Assembly: GCF_018780565.1 (NCBI RefSeq)
Contig: NZ_JADMJN010000003.1
Location: forward strand, 248,001-312,000
Direction of reading: 5' to 3'
DNA from: Rhodoferax sp.
Lineage (GTDB): Bacteria > Pseudomonadota > Gammaproteobacteria > Burkholderiales > Burkholderiaceae_C
DNA length: 64,000 nt
A program made the position numbers and the translations under genes. Below are positions 43,918-53,497 of this stretch, piece after piece (the first letter of the stretch is position 1; each line of letters begins with the position of its first letter). The notes under the pieces were generated by a model. That model had not been told where the DNA came from, made no database searches, and worked only from the letters and a program-made list of their open reading frames with translations.

Positions 43918-46320
43918 CTAGTTTTTAAACAGATCGAGGATCTTTTTCTTTTCGTCCGCAGGAGGGAGTGGCTGAACAGCAGGGCCCGCAGTTCCTCCGG
44001 ACCCCGCCGCCTTGTCTTCCAGCCCGACGCTGCTGACCCCTGAGCCTTTGATGTATTCGTCGTAAAACCATTCCCCGCCTGACTGGATGACACCCTCTGG
44101 CGCACTGAACTCCATCACCGGAACGTTTTTGAGTGCATGTTCCATGAAGCGAATCCAGACCGGCAAGCTCAAACCGCCACCGGTTTCACGATCACCCAGT
44201 TTTCTTGGCGTGTCATAGCCGATCCAGGTTACGGCGGCAAGCGTTGGCTGGAAGCCCGCAAACCAGGCGTCCATGGAGTCGTTGGTGGTACCGGTCTTGC
44301 CATACAAATCCGGTCTTTTCAGTGTTGCCTGAGCGGACGCGGCCGTTCCGGAGCGAGTAACTTCCTGCAGCAGGCTGTCCATGATGAAAGCGTTTCGTGC
44401 GTCAATAGCCCGCACGGATTCATCCAGCAAGGGTGGTTTGCTTTCCACCAGTACCTTGCCTTTTTGCTCCGTTACTTTTGTGATCAGCCATGGGTTGACG
44501 CGGTAGCCTCCGTTGGCAAACACCGAGTAGGCGGACGCCATTTGCATGGGTGTGACTGAGCCGGCACCCAATGCCATCGTCAGGTAGGCTGGGTGTTTGT
44601 CTTCATCAAAGCCAAAACGGGAAATCCACTCCTGTGCGTTTTGGGCACCTACGGCCTGCAAAATCCGGATTGAGATCATGTTTTTGGATTTGGCCAGGCC
44701 CCGACGCATCGTCATGGGGCCTTCAAATTTGCCATCGTAATTTTTAGGTTCCCAAGGCTGTCCACCTGTCACGCCAGCGTCGAAAAAGAGCGGTGCGTCA
44801 TTGATGACTGTCGCTGGCGTGAAACCTTTTTCAAGTGCAGCGGAGTAAATAAAGGGTTTGAAGCTTGACCCGGGTTGGCGCCAGGCTTGTGTGACGTGGT
44901 TGAATTTGTTCTTCTCGAAATCAAATCCGCCGACGAGTGCCCGGATGGCGCCGTCGCGCGGGTCCAATGCCACAAAAGCGCCCTCGACCTCAGGCAGTTG
45001 CGTAATCTCCCATGTGTTCTTCAGCGTTCTTGCGACCCGAATCACGGCCCCCCGTCGAATCTTGATGTTGGGCGGGGCTTTGTCCGAAAGGCCGGACTGT
45101 GCAGGCCGGAGGCCCTCGCCGCTAATTTCGACAAGTTCACCGCTTTGGCGAATGGCCTTGATGTGTTTGGCATCCGCTTCCAGTACGACTGCCGCCATAA
45201 CGTCACCGTTGTCCGGGTGCTCGTCCAGTGCCTCGTCAATGGCATCCTCAAGCTCCTGAGCGTTGGAAGGCAGGGTGACGAATTCCTCGGGGCCGCGGTA
45301 TATCTGGCGGCGTTCAAAATCCATGATGCCGCGTCGCAAAGCCTTGTAGGCCACATCCTGGTCGGCGGCCCGCAATGTGGTGTAGACGTTCAGGCCACGC
45401 GTGTAGGTCTCCTCGCCATATTGAGAAAACATCAATTGCCGCACAGTTTCTGCCACATATTCGGCGTGCACTTTGGTGTTGTCCGAGCCGGATTTGACTT
45501 TGAGTTCCTGCTTTTTGGCTGCATTGGCCTGTTCTGCGGTGATGAATCCGTTTTCCAGCATGCGCTCGATGATGTGAAGTTGACGCGATCTCGCTCGTTT
45601 GGGGTTGCTGATCGGGTTGTAGGCGGAAGGTGCCTTGGGGAGTCCGGCCAGCATGGCCGCTTCTGCAATCGTGATGTCTTTGAGTTGCTTGTCAAAGTAA
45701 GCCTCGGACGCTGCCGCAAAGCCATAGGCGCGGTTGCCCAGGAAAATCTGATTCATATAGATTTCAAGAATCTGATTTTTTGTGAGAAGGTGCTCCAGTT
45801 TGAAGGTCAGCAGGATTTCGTAGATCTTGCGGGTGTAGGTCTTTTCGGAAGACAAGTACACGTTGCGAGCAACCTGCATGGTGATAGTTGATGCGCCTTG
45901 GCTTTTGACGCGTCCCAGATTGGCCAGACCGGCACGCAAGACACCCCTGTAGTCAACACCGCCGTGTTCAAAAAAGCGGGAGTCCTCAATAGCCAGCACC
46001 GCATCTGTCATGACTTTGGGGATTTCCTTGATTGGTGTCAGATGTCGGCGCTCTTCGCCAAACTCCCCGATCAGAGCTCCCTCTGAAGAAAACACCCGCA
46101 AGGGCAGTTTCGGACGGTAATCCTGCAAATCCGAAATATCCGGTAGATTGGGAAATGCCACCGCGAGCGCAATCGCCACGATGATCAGGATGGACAACAG
46201 CCCGGCCAAGGCCAGACCACCGCCCCAAAGCGCGATGCGCAGTAGCCAACTCAATGCCGTGGCGCTGGTTTTGGCGTTGTGGGCGTTGCCGGATTCATTG
46301 CTGGGTGGTTTAGAGGACAT
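43918..46320 (-). CDS. mrcA: penicillin-binding protein 1A (MrcA/PonA)
   Basis: An 800-residue bifunctional peptidoglycan synthase: one N-terminal membrane helix (about 37-56), a GT51 transglycosylase domain with Glu112 in EDSRFFEHGG, an OB-like insert, then the transpeptidase with SSFKP (SxxK), SxN-type region and KTGTT motifs. It polymerises and cross-links the cell wall in the periplasm. The C-terminus is Pro/Gly-rich. It is divergent from pilM, a conserved pairing with the type IV pilus operon in betaproteobacteria. Confidence 0.96.
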   Translation of the reverse strand: MSSKPPSNESGNAHNAKTSATALSWLLRIALWGGGLALAGLLSILIIVAIALAVAFPNLPDISDLQDYRPKLPLRVFSSEGALIGEFGEERRHLTPIKEIPKVMTDAVLAIEDSRFFEHGGVDYRGVLRAGLANLGRVKSQGASTITMQVARNVYLSSEKTYTRKIYEILLTFKLEHLLTKNQILEIYMNQIFLGNRAYGFAAASEAYFDKQLKDITIAEAAMLAGLPKAPSAYNPISNPKRARSRQLHIIERMLENGFITAEQANAAKKQELKVKSGSDNTKVHAEYVAETVRQLMFSQYGEETYTRGLNVYTTLRAADQDVAYKALRRGIMDFERRQIYRGPEEFVTLPSNAQELEDAIDEALDEHPDNGDVMAAVVLEADAKHIKAIRQSGELVEISGEGLRPAQSGLSDKAPPNIKIRRGAVIRVARTLKNTWEITQLPEVEGAFVALDPRDGAIRALVGGFDFEKNKFNHVTQAWRQPGSSFKPFIYSAALEKGFTPATVINDAPLFFDAGVTGGQPWEPKNYDGKFEGPMTMRRGLAKSKNMISIRILQAVGAQNAQEWISRFGFDEDKHPAYLTMALGAGSVTPMQMASAYSVFANGGYRVNPWLITKVTEQKGKVLVESKPPLLDESVRAIDARNAFIMDSLLQEVTRSGTAASAQATLKRPDLYGKTGTTNDSMDAWFAGFQPTLAAVTWIGYDTPRKLGDRETGGGLSLPVWIRFMEHALKNVPVMEFSAPEGVIQSGGEWFYDEYIKGSGVSSVGLEDKAAGSGGTAGPAVQPLPPADEKKKILDLFKN

Positions 46321-46589
46321 AAAATAAATTCCGGATACGCGCTGTCATTATAAAAATAGTCGTTTGGGAGCATCGGCGCGGTAGTATCCAATATTGTTGC
46401 CGCTTAGCCCTTTGCTGTGTGTTTGTCGCTTTCCCTGCGCATTACCTGATGTTAAAGCGTCTGCTTTTGGCAACGCTCGTATTCCCGAAAAATTGAAAAA
46501 ACCTTTGCGGGACAAGGAGCTTACTGATAGCATTCAAGTGAAGTCTTAAGTTTCGCTGATCTTTGATTAGCCTGTTTCAGGAGATAGTC

Positions 46590-47669
46590 TTGATCTCTTT
46601 GGGGTCCTTGTTTAGCCGTCAACCAGCGCCCATGTTGGGTTTGGATATCAGCTCGTCCAGCGTCAAGCTGGTGGAGCTTGGTCGAGACAAGTCCGGGAAT
46701 CTGGTCCTGGAGCGATGTGCGATTGAACCGCTTGAGCGCGGATGGATTACAGACGGCAATATTGAAAAATTTGATGAAGTGGCTGAGGCTGTTCGCCGTC
46801 TGGTCAAGAAGAGTGGGACCAAGACCAAGAATGTGGCCATGGCCTTGCCGCCTTCAGCTGTTATTACCAAGAAAATCATTCTTCCCGGAGGCATGTCCGA
46901 ACAGGAGTTGGAGCTACAGGTTGAAACTGAAGCGAATCAATACATCCCGTTTCCTCTGGAGGAAGTGTGCCTTGACTTTTGCGTTGTGGGTCCCAGTGCG
47001 ACATCAGCGGGGGATGTCGAGGTCCTGATTGCCGCATCGCGCAGGGAAAAAGTTCAGGATATTCAGGGTCTGGCAGAAGCTGCCGGTTTGAAGCCCGTCA
47101 TCGTTGACGTTGAGTCGTATGCATCCCGTTTGGCAACAGGTCGCTTGATAGAAAGTCTTCCCAATAAGGGTGCCGGGGCCATTGTGGCCCTGTTTGAAGT
47201 GGGCGCCTTGACGACCAGTATGCAGGTCATTCGAGACGATGAGGTGCTGTACGACCGGGATCAGGCATTTGGTGGTGCGCAATTGACGCAGCTTATCGTG
47301 CGGCAGTATGGATTTTCACTGGAAGAGGCGGAAAGCAAGAAGCGCAGTGGGGAGTTGCCGGACGACTATGAGTCGAGTGCTTTGCGTCCTTTTATTGAGA
47401 GCATGGTGCAGGAAATAGGACGTGCATTGCAGTTTTTCTTCACCAGTACGCCTCACAACAAGGTTGACTATGTGATGTTGGCTGGCGGCTCGGCAGCATT
47501 GCCTGGTTTGACGGCTGCTGTGACGCAGCACACATCTTTTGCCTGCAGTCTGGTCAACCCGTTTGATGGTATGGAGATTGGCGAGGGCGTTCGTTTGAAG
47601 AAAATGACGCGCGAGGCGCCGTCGTACCTGACATCATGTGGGCTGGCTTTGCGGAGGTTCATGCAGTGA
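46590..47669 (+). CDS. pilM: type IV pilus assembly ATPase-like protein PilM
   Basis: A 359-residue actin-like (FtsA-fold) protein that recruits PilN on the cytoplasmic side of the pilus alignment complex. The ATP-binding pattern LGLDISSSSVKLVEL starts near residue 16, with GGSAALPG near the end. I place the start at a TTG (46590) with CAGGAG seven bases upstream; the frame also opens at a TTG at 46563 without such a site. First gene of pilMNOPQ; the stop overlaps the GTG start of pilN. Confidence 0.93.
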   Translation: MISLGSLFSRQPAPMLGLDISSSSVKLVELGRDKSGNLVLERCAIEPLERGWITDGNIEKFDEVAEAVRRLVKKSGTKTKNVAMALPPSAVITKKIILPGGMSEQELELQVETEANQYIPFPLEEVCLDFCVVGPSATSAGDVEVLIAASRREKVQDIQGLAEAAGLKPVIVDVESYASRLATGRLIESLPNKGAGAIVALFEVGALTTSMQVIRDDEVLYDRDQAFGGAQLTQLIVRQYGFSLEEAESKKRSGELPDDYESSALRPFIESMVQEIGRALQFFFTSTPHNKVDYVMLAGGSAALPGLTAAVTQHTSFACSLVNPFDGMEIGEGVRLKKMTREAPSYLTSCGLALRRFMQ

Positions 47670-48334
47670 TTCTTATCAACCTGCTCCCGCACCGTGAGGC
47701 TGCACGCAAGCTGCGTCGGGATGTATTTAATGTCAGCCTCGGAGTTTCAGCCTTGGTTGGCGGTTTGCTTGCGGGTCTCATTTTTCTTTGGTTTCAGGCG
47801 CAGATATCTGCGCAGCAAGGAAAAAATCGGCTTTTGCAGACCGAAATCCAACGCTTTGACAACCAAATCAAGGACATTGCGGGGCTTGAGGCTGAGATCG
47901 CTGCCTTGCGGGCACGCCAGCAGGCTGTGGAGGATCTGCAGGCAGACCGTAATTTGCCGGTCCATTTGCTGACCGAGTTGGTCCGGCAGTTGCCTGATGG
48001 TGTCTATATTGCCAGCATGCGCCAGGAAAATCAGAGTGTGACCCTGCAAGGTGTTGCGCAGTCCAATGAGCGCGTATCAGAACTGTTACGTAATTTGGGA
48101 AGCAATACGCCCTGGTTTTCCAAGCCGGAGTTGATTGAAATTGTGGCTGGCTCAGTGGCATTGACGCCGCGGGATCAGCGCCGTGTGGCTAACTTTACGA
48201 TTCGAGTGCGATTGACTCGCGCCAGTGAGGCCGAGAAAATGCGTGCAGCCGCGAGTGCGGCAATCTCTGCGCAGGGAGTTGCTTCCACTGCAGTGGCGCC
48301 GACGATTGCCGCATCAACTCCTGTTAAGAAATAG
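47666..48334 (+). CDS. pilN: type IV pilus alignment protein PilN
   Basis: A 222-residue bitopic inner-membrane protein: a short N-terminal PilM-binding motif (INLLPHRE, residues 4-11), one membrane helix (about 31-53), a coiled coil and a ferredoxin-like periplasmic domain. It links PilM to PilO. It starts with GTG overlapping the pilM stop (GTGA). The C-terminal 25 residues are Ala-rich and probably disordered. Confidence 0.94.
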   Translation: MILINLLPHREAARKLRRDVFNVSLGVSALVGGLLAGLIFLWFQAQISAQQGKNRLLQTEIQRFDNQIKDIAGLEAEIAALRARQQAVEDLQADRNLPVHLLTELVRQLPDGVYIASMRQENQSVTLQGVAQSNERVSELLRNLGSNTPWFSKPELIEIVAGSVALTPRDQRRVANFTIRVRLTRASEAEKMRAAASAAISAQGVASTAVAPTIAASTPVKK

Positions 48335-48346
48335 GAGCAGACAGAT

Positions 48347-49021
48347 ATGGCAAGCAAGACATCAATGAATATCGACTTTCCTGCTTTGCAGGAGAAGTTA
48401 CTTGGGCAGTTCAGTAACCTGGACCCCAAGGATCCGTCCAAGTGGCCAGCAATCCCTCGCTATGCGCTTTTTTTAAGCATTGCCATTGTGTTAGTCGTGG
48501 CTCTATGGTTCTTGTGGTTGAACACCTCTGAAGAGGAGTTGACCGTCGAGAAAGCCAAAGAGGTGAAGCTGCGCGAGGAATATAAAACAAAGCTGACCAA
48601 GGCGGTTAATCTGGAAGCGCTGAAGAAGCAGCGGGAGCAGGTTCAGCAGTATGTGACTCAGTTGGAGAAGCAGTTGCCCAGCAAAGCAGAAATGGACGCC
48701 TTGCTTTCTGATATCAATCAGGCTGGTTTGGGCCGTAGCTTGCAATTTGATTTGTTTCGACCAGGGCAAATTGCCGTCAAGGATTACTATGCCGAGTTGC
48801 CCATTGCGGTTCGCGTGACCGGGCGTTACCACGACATTGGTGCTTTTGCATCCGATATCGCCAACCTGTCCCGCATTGTGACGCTCAATAACTTGGTTAT
48901 CGTGCCAGCGAAAGATGGAACGTTGGCCATGGACGCAACGGCCAAGACCTTCCGCTACCTGGATAAAGACGAAATCGCTGCACAAAGTAAGGCGACGGCA
49001 CCCAAAGGGGGCAAAAAATGA
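48347..49021 (+). CDS. pilO: type IV pilus alignment protein PilO
   Basis: A 224-residue protein with one membrane helix (about 43-62), a coiled coil and a periplasmic PilO domain (LGRSLQFDLFRPG, YYAELPIAVRVTGRYHD). It dimerises with PilN and binds PilP, spanning the periplasm. A good ribosome site (AGGAG) precedes the ATG. The C-terminus is basic. It overlaps pilP by four bases. Confidence 0.95.
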   Translation: MASKTSMNIDFPALQEKLLGQFSNLDPKDPSKWPAIPRYALFLSIAIVLVVALWFLWLNTSEEELTVEKAKEVKLREEYKTKLTKAVNLEALKKQREQVQQYVTQLEKQLPSKAEMDALLSDINQAGLGRSLQFDLFRPGQIAVKDYYAELPIAVRVTGRYHDIGAFASDIANLSRIVTLNNLVIVPAKDGTLAMDATAKTFRYLDKDEIAAQSKATAPKGGKK

Positions 49022-49560
49022 AGCCAATGCCTAAGTTTTTCCTTGGTGTGCTGATTCTCGCTTTGGCGGGATGTGGTGCTTCTACAGACGATGAATTGAC
49101 GCAATGGATGGCGGACCAGAAGAAGCAGACTTTGCCGAAAGTCACACCTATTTCAGAGCCCAAGCAATTCAAGCCGGAGAGTTATAGCCAAGTCACGGCC
49201 ATTGAGCCCTTCAGCAATCAAAAGCTGACGCAGGCGCTCAAAAAAGAGGCGACCCAGTCTGCTTCCAATGGTGCATTGATTGCACCTGAATTGGCACGTC
49301 GCAAGGAGGCGTTGGAGTCATTTCCCCTGGATGCCATGGCGCTGGTAGGAAGCTTGGTGAAGGCCGGGCAACCTGTTGCCTTGGTGAGGGTTGACAAGCT
49401 GTTGTACCAGGTTCGTCCTGGCAACTACCTTGGGCAAAACTATGGACGCGTGATGAAGATCAGCGAGACAGAAGTCACGCTGCGTGAAATTGTGCAAGAT
49501 GCTGTGGGTGAATGGATTGAGCGCCCAGCTACTTTGCAGCTGCAAGAGAGGTCAAAATGA
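49018..49560 (+). CDS. pilP: type IV pilus lipoprotein PilP
   Basis: A 180-residue lipoprotein (lipobox LAGC, Cys19) with a disordered linker and the HR-type beta domain at the C-terminus (LVRVDKLLYQVRPGNYLGQNYG). It connects PilNO to the secretin PilQ. It overlaps both neighbours by four bases. Confidence 0.95.
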   Translation: MKPMPKFFLGVLILALAGCGASTDDELTQWMADQKKQTLPKVTPISEPKQFKPESYSQVTAIEPFSNQKLTQALKKEATQSASNGALIAPELARRKEALESFPLDAMALVGSLVKAGQPVALVRVDKLLYQVRPGNYLGQNYGRVMKISETEVTLREIVQDAVGEWIERPATLQLQERSK

Positions 49561-51680
49561 ACAAGCAGAACTTTGGAATCGCCAAGCGAACGTGGCAACA
49601 GGTTTTTCTGGGCATGTCCCTGGTGCTGGGCGCATTGTCTGCTCAGGCGCAGAGCGCTATCGAAGCCGTTTCCGGGTCTATTCAGGGTGGTGTTGAGGTC
49701 GTGAAAATCGATTTGACGCAACCCCTCACTGCAGTGCCGACAGGATTTTCAATACAGTCACCAGCCAGGATTGCGCTGGATTTTCCTGGAATTTCAAATG
49801 GTATGGGCCGTTCCACGGTGGACATCAACCAGGGTAACTTGAAATCGGTTAGCGTGGTGCAGGCCGGCGATAGGACGCGCGTTGTGCTCAATTTGAAGCA
49901 AGCAACGGCCTACAAGACCCAGTTGCAGGGGAAATCCTTGTTGGTGGTGTTGGATAGCGTGGCGGTCGCTGCCTCACCAGCCTCGACAGCACCGGTTTTT
50001 GCAGAGAGCCGGAGCAGGGACACTTTGCCATTGAAGGATCTGGATTTCCGACGTGGTGAAGAAAATTCAGGCCGTGTTGTGGTGGCCTTGCCCAACAATC
50101 AGGTCGGTGTTGATATTCGCCAACAAGGGCAGACCCTGGTGGTTGAGTTCATGAAATCTACTTTGCCAGAAGGACTTCGACGCCGTCTCGATGTGACCGA
50201 TTTTGGTACACCAGTGCAGACTGTTACTACATTCCAGGTCGGCGACCGTGTACGGATGGTGATTGAGCCAAAGGGGCAATGGGTTCACAGTGCTTACCAG
50301 AGCGATGAGCAGTTTGTGGTGGAAGTCAAACCTTTGAAGGTTGACCCAACCAAATTGACCCAAGGACCGGGCTACAGTGGGCAGAAGTTGTCGCTGAATT
50401 TCCAGAATATTGAAGTTCGTTCCCTGTTGCAGGTCATTGCTGACTTCACAAATTTCAACATCATCACCTCTGACTCGGTCACAGGATCGGTGACTTTGCG
50501 CTTGCAGGATGTGCCGTGGGACCAAGCACTGGACATCATCCTGCAATCCAAAGGGCTGGGTATGCGCAAGACTGGTAATGTGCTCTGGATTGCTCCCAGG
50601 GATGAAATCAATGCCAAAGAGAAGCTGGAGCTTGAATCGGTGGCCGCACTTCAAGGTTTGGAGCCTTTGCGCACCCAGTCTTTCCAGATGAATTACACCA
50701 AGGCATCAGAAGTCGCGACGCAGTTGACGGGCGCTGGCAGTTCCCGCATTCTGAGTACACGTGGCAGTGCGATTGCGGAGGGCAGGACCAATCAATTGTT
50801 TGTGACCGATATTGCGAGCAAACTGGAGCAGGTCCAGCAATTGATCTCCAAGATTGATGTTTCCGTGCGGCAGGTGTTGATCGAAGCGCGAATTGTGGAG
50901 GCCTCAGATACCTTTGGTAAATCTTTGGGAGTAAGACTCGGTGGTAGTGACTTGCGTGGTACCAATGCAAGAGGAGGCACACCTGGATACGGGCTTGGCG
51001 GGCAATCGGTGGCATTTGGCGCAACCTACAACGCAGTGACTGGGATGACGCGGGAAAGCACAACGGTACTTGATACTTTGAACACCAGTTTTTTCAATTT
51101 GCCGGCTGTGGGTCAGGGCGGTTTCAACCCCGCATCCTTTGCAATTTCGTTATTTGGTTCTGCCGCCAATCGATTTTTGAATTTGGAAATATCAGCGCTT
51201 GAGGCGGATGGCAAAGGCAAGGTAGTGTCCAGCCCGCGCGTGGTAACCGCAGATCAGATCAAAGCGGTAATTGAACAGGGTACCGAATTGCCTTATCAGG
51301 TCGCGTCTGCGAGCGGCGCAACGTCCATCGCCTTTCGCAAGGCAAATTTAAAATTGGAAGTCACCCCCCAAATCACACCGGAAGGCAACATCATTCTCGT
51401 GCTGGACGTCAATAAGGACACGGTAGGGCAGTCGACTGCAGCCGGTTTTGCAATCAATACCAAACACATCCAGACGCAGGTTTTGGTGGAGAACGGCGGT
51501 ACCGTTGTGATTGGCGGAATTTTCGAGTTGATCGAACTCGAAAATGAGACCAAAGTGCCATTCTTTGGTGATTTGCCGGGGGTTGGCAATCTGTTCAAGA
51601 CTCGATCCAAGACAGCTAACAAGCAGGAAATGCTGGTTTTCATTACGCCTAAAGTGTTGACTGATAAAGCTTCGCGTTGA
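49557..51680 (+). CDS. pilQ: type IV pilus secretin PilQ
   Basis: A 707-residue outer-membrane secretin: signal peptide (to about residue 32), two AMIN peptidoglycan-binding domains (about 40-240), an STN/N0 domain (YSGQKLSLNFQNIEVRSLL near 275), an N1 domain, then the secretin core with the closing VPFFGDLPGVGNLFK motif near 660. It forms the pore through which the pilus passes. It is the last gene of the pil operon; aroK follows after 42 bases, as in many betaproteobacteria. Confidence 0.96.
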   Translation: MNKQNFGIAKRTWQQVFLGMSLVLGALSAQAQSAIEAVSGSIQGGVEVVKIDLTQPLTAVPTGFSIQSPARIALDFPGISNGMGRSTVDINQGNLKSVSVVQAGDRTRVVLNLKQATAYKTQLQGKSLLVVLDSVAVAASPASTAPVFAESRSRDTLPLKDLDFRRGEENSGRVVVALPNNQVGVDIRQQGQTLVVEFMKSTLPEGLRRRLDVTDFGTPVQTVTTFQVGDRVRMVIEPKGQWVHSAYQSDEQFVVEVKPLKVDPTKLTQGPGYSGQKLSLNFQNIEVRSLLQVIADFTNFNIITSDSVTGSVTLRLQDVPWDQALDIILQSKGLGMRKTGNVLWIAPRDEINAKEKLELESVAALQGLEPLRTQSFQMNYTKASEVATQLTGAGSSRILSTRGSAIAEGRTNQLFVTDIASKLEQVQQLISKIDVSVRQVLIEARIVEASDTFGKSLGVRLGGSDLRGTNARGGTPGYGLGGQSVAFGATYNAVTGMTRESTTVLDTLNTSFFNLPAVGQGGFNPASFAISLFGSAANRFLNLEISALEADGKGKVVSSPRVVTADQIKAVIEQGTELPYQVASASGATSIAFRKANLKLEVTPQITPEGNIILVLDVNKDTVGQSTAAGFAINTKHIQTQVLVENGGTVVIGGIFELIELENETKVPFFGDLPGVGNLFKTRSKTANKQEMLVFITPKVLTDKASR

Positions 51681-51722
51681 GATTTAAAATTTTTACGTTG
51701 TGGCGCTTGTCCTGTTGTTAAA

Positions 51723-52247
51723 TTGATACTCAGTCTCATAGGCCTGCCGGGTTGTGGCAAGTCAACCGTGGGGCGGCAACTCGCGAGGCGACTTCAACTG
51801 CCGTTCCTTGATTCAGACCACGTGATTGAACAGCAATTGGGCTGTTCAATCCGCGAGTACTTTGAGCGTGAAGGGGAAGATCGCTTCCGCGACGTTGAAG
51901 AGTCGGTCATAGACCAGCTTACTCAAAACTCCAAAGGGGTACTGTCCACTGGCGGTGGTGTGGTTTTGCGACCGAATAACCGCAAAAATCTGCGTGAGCG
52001 CGGCCAGGTGATTTACCTGAACTCATCGCCAGATGAGTTGTTCCGGCGATTGCGTCACGACGTCAACCGCCCCTTGCTCCAGGTTGCCGACCCCTTGGCT
52101 CGCCTGCGGGATCTTCATGCTCACCGCGATCCGCTTTATCGGGAAACGGCCAATTTTGTGATCGAGACAGGGCGTCCGTCCGTTGCCACGCTCGTCAACA
52201 TGATTGTGATGCAGCTTGAATTGGCAGGCGTCGTATCCGGGTCTTGA
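51723..52247 (+). CDS. aroK: shikimate kinase AroK
   Basis: A 174-residue kinase that phosphorylates shikimate in aromatic amino acid synthesis. P-loop GLPGCGKST (7-15), the shikimate-binding DSDHVIE and FRDVEE motifs and the GGG loop are present. No ATG or GTG is available between the pilQ stop and the P-loop in this frame, so a TTG at 51723 is the likely start, with no clear Shine-Dalgarno. Translation may depend on coupling with pilQ. aroB follows. Confidence 0.95.
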   Translation: MILSLIGLPGCGKSTVGRQLARRLQLPFLDSDHVIEQQLGCSIREYFEREGEDRFRDVEESVIDQLTQNSKGVLSTGGGVVLRPNNRKNLRERGQVIYLNSSPDELFRRLRHDVNRPLLQVADPLARLRDLHAHRDPLYRETANFVIETGRPSVATLVNMIVMQLELAGVVSGS

Positions 52248-52305
52248 TGGGGTGGTGCGGGAGGCTCGATGCAGTACTTCGTAAAGTGCCTCTAAACTCT
52301 CGGGT

Positions 52306-53439
52306 ATGAACCTTTCAGCGCCTCCATCCAGTCTACCGAATTCAACCGTCTCTATCGACCTGGCAGATCGCAGCTACAGCATAGCCATTGGCAGCGGGCT
52401 GTTCGACAATCCACGCGTCTATTCCGAGTTGTCGGCCGCACAGAGTGCGCTGATTGTGACCAACGCGACGGTTGCGCCCCTGTATGCGCAGCGTTTGCAG
52501 CAGGCCCTGCAGGTCAAGTACGAGAAGGTTCATGTGGTCGTCTTGCCGGACGGTGAAGAGCACAAAACCTGGCAAACGTTGAACCTTATTTTCGATGCAC
52601 TGCTGCAGAATAGTTGCGACCGAAAAACAGTCCTTTTCGCCCTGGGCGGTGGCGTTGTGGGTGACATGACTGGTTTTGCTGCGGCAAGCTACATGCGGGG
52701 TGTGCCTTTTGTACAGGTGCCCACGACATTGCTGGCGCAGGTCGATTCTTCGGTGGGCGGCAAAACGGGTATCAATCATCCGATGGGCAAAAACATGATT
52801 GGTGCTTTTTACCAGCCGCTCAAGGTGGTGTGCGACCTGGGCACGCTCAAGACCCTGCCTGCACGCGAACTCAGTGCCGGCTTGGCTGAAGTCATCAAGT
52901 ACGGTCCGATCGCGGATTTGGATTTCCTGACCTGGATAGAGGCCAACATGGATGCTTTGCTGGCCCAGGAGCCGACAGCCCTGGCACATGCGGTGAAACG
53001 AAGCTGTGAAATCAAGGCCTGGGTTGTGGGGCAGGATGAACGCGAGTCGGGGCTGCGTGCCATTCTCAACTTCGGGCATACGTTTGGACACGCGATTGAG
53101 GCTGGTTTGGGATATGGCGAATGGTTGCATGGTGAGGCCGTAGGCTGTGGCATGGTCATGGCGGCACATCTGTCAGAGCGCCTTGGCTTGGTCGACGCTG
53201 CTTATGTGCAACGTCTGCGTACCCTGATCCAAAAGGCCGGTTTGCCAGTGGTTGGCCCCGTCCTGTCCAATACCGACAACGCCGGGCGCTATCTCGAACT
53301 GATGCGCGTGGACAAAAAAGCGGAAGCTGGGGAAATTCGGTTTGTCGTCATCGATGGGCCGGCCCGCGCCGTCATGCGGACTGCCCCAGATGCCATGGTT
53401 CGCGAAATCATCAATTTGTGCTGCACTGAGTCAGTATGA
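52306..53439 (+). CDS. aroB: 3-dehydroquinate synthase AroB
   Basis: A 377-residue NAD- and metal-dependent enzyme that makes 3-dehydroquinate, the second shikimate-pathway step. [24 protein letters not shown] and metal-binding [11 protein letters not shown] are intact. It is paired with aroK, the usual arrangement. A repeat-like AT-rich stretch follows the stop. Confidence 0.97.
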   Translation: MNLSAPPSSLPNSTVSIDLADRSYSIAIGSGLFDNPRVYSELSAAQSALIVTNATVAPLYAQRLQQALQVKYEKVHVVVLPDGEEHKTWQTLNLIFDALLQNSCDRKTVLFALGGGVVGDMTGFAAASYMRGVPFVQVPTTLLAQVDSSVGGKTGINHPMGKNMIGAFYQPLKVVCDLGTLKTLPARELSAGLAEVIKYGPIADLDFLTWIEANMDALLAQEPTALAHAVKRSCEIKAWVVGQDERESGLRAILNFGHTFGHAIEAGLGYGEWLHGEAVGCGMVMAAHLSERLGLVDAAYVQRLRTLIQKAGLPVVGPVLSNTDNAGRYLELMRVDKKAEAGEIRFVVIDGPARAVMRTAPDAMVREIINLCCTESV

Positions 53440-53497
53440 AATTGATAGCGTAAATCATAGATTCCACGCTGGCTATCGCCATATTTTGACCCAAAAA

